DNA from: Verrucomicrobiota bacterium
GTDB taxonomy: Bacteria > Verrucomicrobiota > Verrucomicrobiia > Chthoniobacterales > UBA10450
NCBI GenBank assembly: GCA_003218475.1
Contig: QHNR01000006.1
Location: forward strand, 1-51,609
Direction: 5' to 3'
Length of the DNA: 51,609 nucleotides
In this document: positions 50,429-51,609 of the stretch, in pieces
How positions within the stretch are numbered: the stretch's first letter is position 1
Layout of the letters: every line of letters starts with the position of its first letter
Notes under the pieces: model-generated
Told to the model about the DNA's origin: nothing
The model's database searches: none
What the model saw: the letters and a program-made list of their open reading frames with translations, nothing else
Position numbers and translations under genes: made by a program

Positions 50429-51375
50429 TGTAGACTGGGAATTTCAATCTTATCAGCGGAAAAGTTCGAAGGGTCAGTTACCTTGGGAGCCCACCGGATG
50501 ATAAGGGTTGCAATCACGGAGTTGGGCACTTCGAAAGCCATCGCCTTCTGGCGACCTTCAACCGAAACCACAATTGCGGTAAGGTTTGGATCGACCGAAA
50601 TTACTTTATCAAGCGGGAAAGCTCTTTCCTCTTTCGTGCCGACAAATACCACCCGTTTGTTTGTGATGGTCAGGCATCTCGCATCCAGTTTCGCCCATTG
50701 CTGTGTGCTTAACGACCGACCACTTGTCCCGCCGATATAAACGCCTTTGGCAACTCGGACCCCGCTGTGGACTGCGCGGTATTCTCGGACTGCGCGTGTC
50801 TCATATAAAGCTGATGGACTTGAATAAAAGGCACTTTCACCGGGCTTCAGCATGATGTCTGTCGGAGCAACCGGCAAAGCGCGATTTTGCGCGATGGTGG
50901 CAGTGAAGTCACCAGCCTCATTGAACAAGCGGGTTTGTAGTTCACGCCGTCGCTTGGCTCGAACAGCAGTCACGCTGGCGATAATCACACCGACGATAAT
51001 TGTGATAACGACTGCTGTCGGAAACAGAAAGCCTAGGTCTGGAGCAGTGGTTGCTGCGTGTAGTTCTCGATGCTCCTCGTCGGCGCGACGGGCTTCCGCG
51101 TTTGCCCGCGCCATCTGCTCGGGCTTAGGCTGTGCAGCGGCGGTGGCAGCTTGCGCGGGTTTGGAACGAAAGCGTTCCTGAAGGTCATTGGGTAACTCAC
51201 TGAAATAGACCTTTGAAATTCCCGTTTTATCCCTCACTACAATGCCGTCAGCTTCGACACGACTCACCGTCACGTTTTTGTATTCCTTGCCCTTAATCGT
51301 TTTGAAGTCTTCGGCGAGCGCGATTGATGCGGACAGCGCCGCTATGATTGCCAGTGAGATTTGCCAGTGCTTCAC
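50425..51375 (-). CDS. Secreted/membrane protein with PH-like C-terminal domain
   Basis: A GTG start at 51373-51375 opens a signal peptide (MKHWQISLAIIAALSASIAL). The 316-residue product has an N-terminal KTIKGKEYKNVTVSRVEADG then GIVVRDKTGISKVYFSELP module, which I associate with Verrucomicrobiota secreted proteins. An Ala/Gln/Arg-rich linker follows, then a membrane helix (FLFPTAVVITIIVGVIIASV), and a C-terminal domain (LTITNKRVVFVGTKEERAFP, then ISVDPNLTAIVVSVEGRQ) of bacterial PH-like type. Longer frames upstream add non-conserved residues and are rejected. It is coupled to the small gene downstream. Function unknown. Confidence 0.7.
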   Translation of the reverse strand: MKHWQISLAIIAALSASIALAEDFKTIKGKEYKNVTVSRVEADGIVVRDKTGISKVYFSELPNDLQERFRSKPAQAATAAAQPKPEQMARANAEARRADEEHRELHAATTAPDLGFLFPTAVVITIIVGVIIASVTAVRAKRRRELQTRLFNEAGDFTATIAQNRALPVAPTDIMLKPGESAFYSSPSALYETRAVREYRAVHSGVRVAKGVYIGGTSGRSLSTQQWAKLDARCLTITNKRVVFVGTKEERAFPLDKVISVDPNLTAIVVSVEGRQKAMAFEVPNSVIATLIIRWAPKVTDPSNFSADKIEIPSLQ

Positions 51376-51525
51376 GCGCGATCCGATACTGCCTCTTTTG
51401 CTCTCCACACGGCAACGACAAAATGATATGAACGGGCGCGATGACGCGGACGACACCACTCATCATTGCCGCGATTGCGCTCGTTTAGCGTGACTCCTCG
51501 GGGATTCCCCCTACGCTGATCCACG

Positions 51526-51609
51526 ATGAAAGCAATGTTCTGCGCATTGTATTTTGGCGCCTTTACCTGTGTGACATTGGCGGGTGATCTAACTAAGTAC
51601 CGTTCTCCC
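51526..51609 (+). CDS. N-terminus of a probable secreted protein (3' end outside window)
   Basis: From an ATG at 51526 the frame is open to the window edge: MKAMFCALYFGAFTCVTLAG followed by DLTKYRSP, 28 residues. The basic start and hydrophobic core look like a signal peptide, with cleavage probably after LAG. Identity cannot be judged from this fragment. Confidence 0.5.
   Translation, partial: MKAMFCALYFGAFTCVTLAGDLTKYRSP

Noticed and set aside
1-51609. CRISPR array, restriction system, toxin-antitoxin pair or prophage
   Set aside because: No regularly spaced direct repeats of CRISPR type and no nuclease, methylase, toxin or phage structural gene were seen.

Overview
The window reads as chromosomal DNA of a Gram-negative, non-photosynthetic soil-type bacterium, most probably of the Verrucomicrobiota (Spartobacteria / 'Candidatus Udaeobacter'-like). 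This placement is inferred from gene content and style, not from a marker search. The evidence is: an outer-membrane assembly pair (BamD plus LptE), an LPS-type glycosyltransferase/MsbA cluster, a GldA/GldF/GldG/DUF4340 transport module, a short region-1.1-less sigma-70 factor, a squalene/phytoene-synthase gene, and very many small palindromic intergenic repeats. Coding density is high, genes lie on both strands, and most are ordinary housekeeping functions.

Layout. 1-745: 5' part of an MgtE Mg2+ transporter. 825-2694: a sirtuin and an MBL-fold protein. 2767-6915: sucA (2-oxoglutarate dehydrogenase E1) divergent from an HtrA-type protease. 6967-12579: ABC ATPase, permease, GldG-like and DUF4340 genes in one operon, interrupted by a four-helix-bundle (S23) gene that sits inside an inverted repeat. 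12660-14074: ubiE, a basic repeat protein and tRNA-Leu(CAG). 14173-16814: TPR protein, lptE, bamD. 16962-20813: DUF72, PHP phosphatase, BsuPI-domain protein, a SecD-P1-like secreted protein and an M23 peptidase. 20855-22913: molybdenum cofactor genes mog, moaC and a broken moaA. 23001-28364: tandem lipoproteins, a UbiD-type decarboxylase, small secreted proteins, squalene/phytoene synthase and a membrane protein. 28458-31474: lepB and lepA. 31606-33023: HAD hydrolase and STAS protein. 33059-40188: envelope polysaccharide/LPS cluster. 40453-42814: sigma factor and pyruvate kinase, convergent. 43031-45152: DUF4142 and TPR proteins. 45243-48867: a frameshifted radical-SAM gene and mutS. 48868-51609: a gene-poor stretch with a possible RNA-gene 3' remnant, then small hypotheticals and a PH-like membrane protein that resemble accessory DNA.

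The most unusual content is not a gene cassette but the repeat landscape. At least six kinds of inverted-repeat element occur. Two lie in frame inside real genes: a 151-bp nested palindrome in the n-region of the HtrA signal peptide, and a 65-bp palindrome in the lever region of MutS. A third family, built of 8-bp GGAGTNNT units in facing arms, brackets a complete S23 (23S-intervening-sequence type) protein gene at one locus and is empty at two other loci. This suggests a mobile element with cargo-free derivatives. Two radical-SAM genes (moaA and a PflX-like gene) carry small deletions that break the frame. They could be true pseudogenes or sequence errors.
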